The notes beneath the pieces are model-generated. The model was not told the origin of the DNA. It did not search any database and saw nothing but the letters and a program-made list of their open reading frames with translations. Positions 63,599 to 64,000 of a stretch of 64,000 nucleotides of DNA are shown one piece after another; the stretch's first letter is position 1; every line of letters begins with the position of its first letter. Origin of the DNA: Streptomyces sp. SID8374 (GTDB taxonomy: Bacteria; Actinomycetota; Actinomycetes; Streptomycetales; Streptomycetaceae); contig NZ_WWGH01000001.1 of the NCBI RefSeq assembly GCF_009865135.1, forward strand, positions 1,426,001 to 1,490,000, written 5' to 3'. A program made the translations under genes and the position numbers.

Positions 63599-64000
63599 CG
63601 GCTCTCCCGTCGTCGTCGTGGCATTTGCGGTGCCGAGGGACGACGTTGGCCCTCTGCGAAATTTCGTGCAGGTTACATGATGGGGCGCTTCTCAAGAAGC
63701 GGAAGGCTTGTTCCAACATACGGACACCGTGGTGACCGGAAGTGACTGGGTGACCAGAGGTGACCGGTTGACCAGGAGGTGGGTCGCTGTCGGAACGATC
63801 GGCGCCCGGGGAGACCCGCAGAGAGCAGGCGTCGTTGCCTGCGGTGCCTACGGCTCATGCCCGGCGGCAAAGGAAACGAAACCACCGAGTAACGGCTACT
63901 TATGTGTAGCCCTGCATAGAGTCTCATTTTACGGCCGCCGGGCGGCTCCCGCCCAGAGGGCGGTGCCAAGACGTACGTCACACGGGTTGCCCCGGGGTTA
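63599..64000. other. gltB upstream region without a credible gene
   Basis: About 400 bp to the window edge. A 102-codon minus-strand frame is present but looks non-coding (Arg/Pro/Ser-rich, no ribosome binding site). The region is less GC-rich than average and carries the GlnR-like box and a 6-bp palindrome described separately. Confidence 0.5.
63878..63911. promoter_or_regulatory. Candidate GlnR box and adjoining palindrome upstream of gltB
   Basis: GAAAC (63878-63882), 6 bp, GTAAC (63889-63893): a full match to the b-site/a-site spacing of the GlnR consensus. Directly after it GGCTAC-n6-GTAGCC (63894-63911) is a perfect 6-bp palindrome. Confidence 0.45.

Noticed and set aside
63673..63981. 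102-codon minus-strand frame upstream of gltB
   Set aside because: Composition is not protein-like, no ribosome binding site, and it covers the likely gltB promoter.

Overview
The window is a stretch of high-GC actinomycete chromosome. Gene content, GTG starts and GTGA/ATGA overlaps point to Streptomyces. The trypsin gene at 35049-35828 encodes a 259-residue precursor that matches, as far as I can recall, the SGT trypsin of Streptomyces griseus, so the S. griseus clade is the best guess. All product names come from reading sequences and motifs; no database search was run.

Left third (1-21355), mostly core genes: tail of a DUF3068 operon, a secreted lytic transglycosylase, DUF4184 membrane protein, DNA polymerase I, a YdeP-type molybdopterin oxidoreductase, a PaaI-like thioesterase, a five-gene branched-chain amino acid ABC transporter (livJHMGF order), an ANTAR response regulator, an odd tRNA-Leu(CAA), a helix-turn-helix/LAGLIDADG protein with a TTA codon, pyruvate kinase, a SIMPL protein and a Tat-exported 5'-nucleotidase.

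Middle (21367-42500), accessory genes: a two-gene amine pathway (PLP decarboxylase plus N-hydroxylase), a block of SulP transporter, RsbW-like ATPase and PhnA-like protein flanked by two paralogous ArsR-type regulators (the SulP gene has an apparent +1 frameshift in a G run), aminopeptidase N divergent from an aquaporin across GC-tract operators, chorismate mutase, an AraC regulator divergent from a GH35 beta-galactosidase, trypsin, a MarR-controlled epimerase/SDR pair, a zinc metalloprotease-like protein, an ankyrin protein, a VOC-VOC-GNAT fusion and one IS5-family element.

Right third: a steroid C/D-ring (HIP) degradation regulon of the KstR2 type: SDR, echA20, ipdA, ipdB, ipdC, then (after a cold-shock gene and a DEAD-box helicase) fadA6, a KstR2-like TetR, ipdF and an overlapping pair of acyl-CoA dehydrogenases. 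Two near-identical operators (ACCAAACAYTTGTTAGG core) lie in the two divergent promoter regions. The window ends with a PPOX-family flavoprotein, HutD and vWA proteins, a B-box rhomboid protease and the glutamate synthase operon gltBD.

The observations I consider most worth checking are the short-variable-loop tRNA-Leu(CAA) beside a TTA-containing HTH/LAGLIDADG gene, the orphan decarboxylase/N-hydroxylase pair, the HIP regulon with its paired operators, the triplicated CsoR-like sites and the SulP frameshift.
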